Below are positions 5,789 through 5,817 of a stretch of DNA of 5,817 nt, piece by piece (the first letter of the stretch is position 1; each line of letters starts with the position of its first letter). The notes below the pieces were generated by a model, which did no database searches, was not told the origin of the DNA, and worked only from the letters and a program-made list of their open reading frames with translations. The position numbers and the translations under genes are program-made. Source of the DNA: an uncultured Collinsella sp. (GTDB lineage Bacteria; Actinomycetota; Coriobacteriia; Coriobacteriales; Coriobacteriaceae); the NCBI GenBank assembly GCA_900549065.1, contig URNC01000123.1:1-5817 (forward strand). The letters are read 5' to 3'.

Positions 5789-5817
5789 TCAAGCGTACGG
5801 CTCGGTGCCGTCCACCG
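5789..5817 (-). CDS. Possible C-terminal tail of an upstream gene (partial)
   Basis: The minus strand entering at the right edge can be read as V-D-G-T-E-P-Y-A followed by TGA (5789-5791), eight bases before the terminator stem. Third codon positions are mostly G or C, like the neighbouring genes, and the stop-then-terminator spacing is typical of a gene end. Another frame ending in TGA slightly later is also open, so the frame is uncertain. The piece is too short to identify a product. Confidence 0.4.

Overview
The window is a compact, single-strand housekeeping operon, with every gene on the minus strand so that transcription runs from right to left. It has high GC, tight gene packing and the gene order acpS, nnr, alr, (uracil-DNA glycosylase), tsaE, tsaB-rimI. 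That order resembles the nnr-alr-tsaE-tsaB-rimI neighbourhood of Actinomycetota. The fused TsaB-RimI protein and the overall sequence style make a gut Coriobacteriia member (Collinsella or a relative) my best guess. This is inferred from family knowledge and was not tested by a search.

Layout in the direction of transcription. At the right edge (5789-5817) is a possible C-terminal tail of an upstream gene, followed by a very strong intrinsic terminator (5751-5780). Next come two candidate tandem sigma-70-type promoters (5707-5736 and 5671-5700). acpS (holo-ACP synthase, start best placed at 5641) abuts nnr (bifunctional NAD(P)H-hydrate epimerase/dehydratase). This is followed by alr (alanine racemase), a family-4 uracil-DNA glycosylase with an Fe-S cluster, tsaE, and a TsaB-RimI fusion that runs off the left edge a few tens of codons short of its expected end. 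Successive gene junctions are 0, 2, 8 and 12 bases apart, then a 14-base overlap. I see no internal terminator, so one polycistronic transcript with translational coupling is the simplest reading.

Functionally the operon combines carrier-protein activation for lipid synthesis (AcpS), nicotinamide-cofactor repair (Nnr), D-alanine supply for peptidoglycan (Alr), removal of uracil from DNA (UDG), and the t6A37 tRNA modification and ribosomal-protein acetylation module (TsaE, TsaB-RimI). I found no mobile element, CRISPR array, RNA gene or novel defence-like system. The points worth a second look are the TsaB-RimI fusion, the roughly 50-residue C-terminal extension on AcpS, the glycosylase inserted in a conserved gene string, some active-site substitutions in Alr and Nnr, and the tandem promoter pair.
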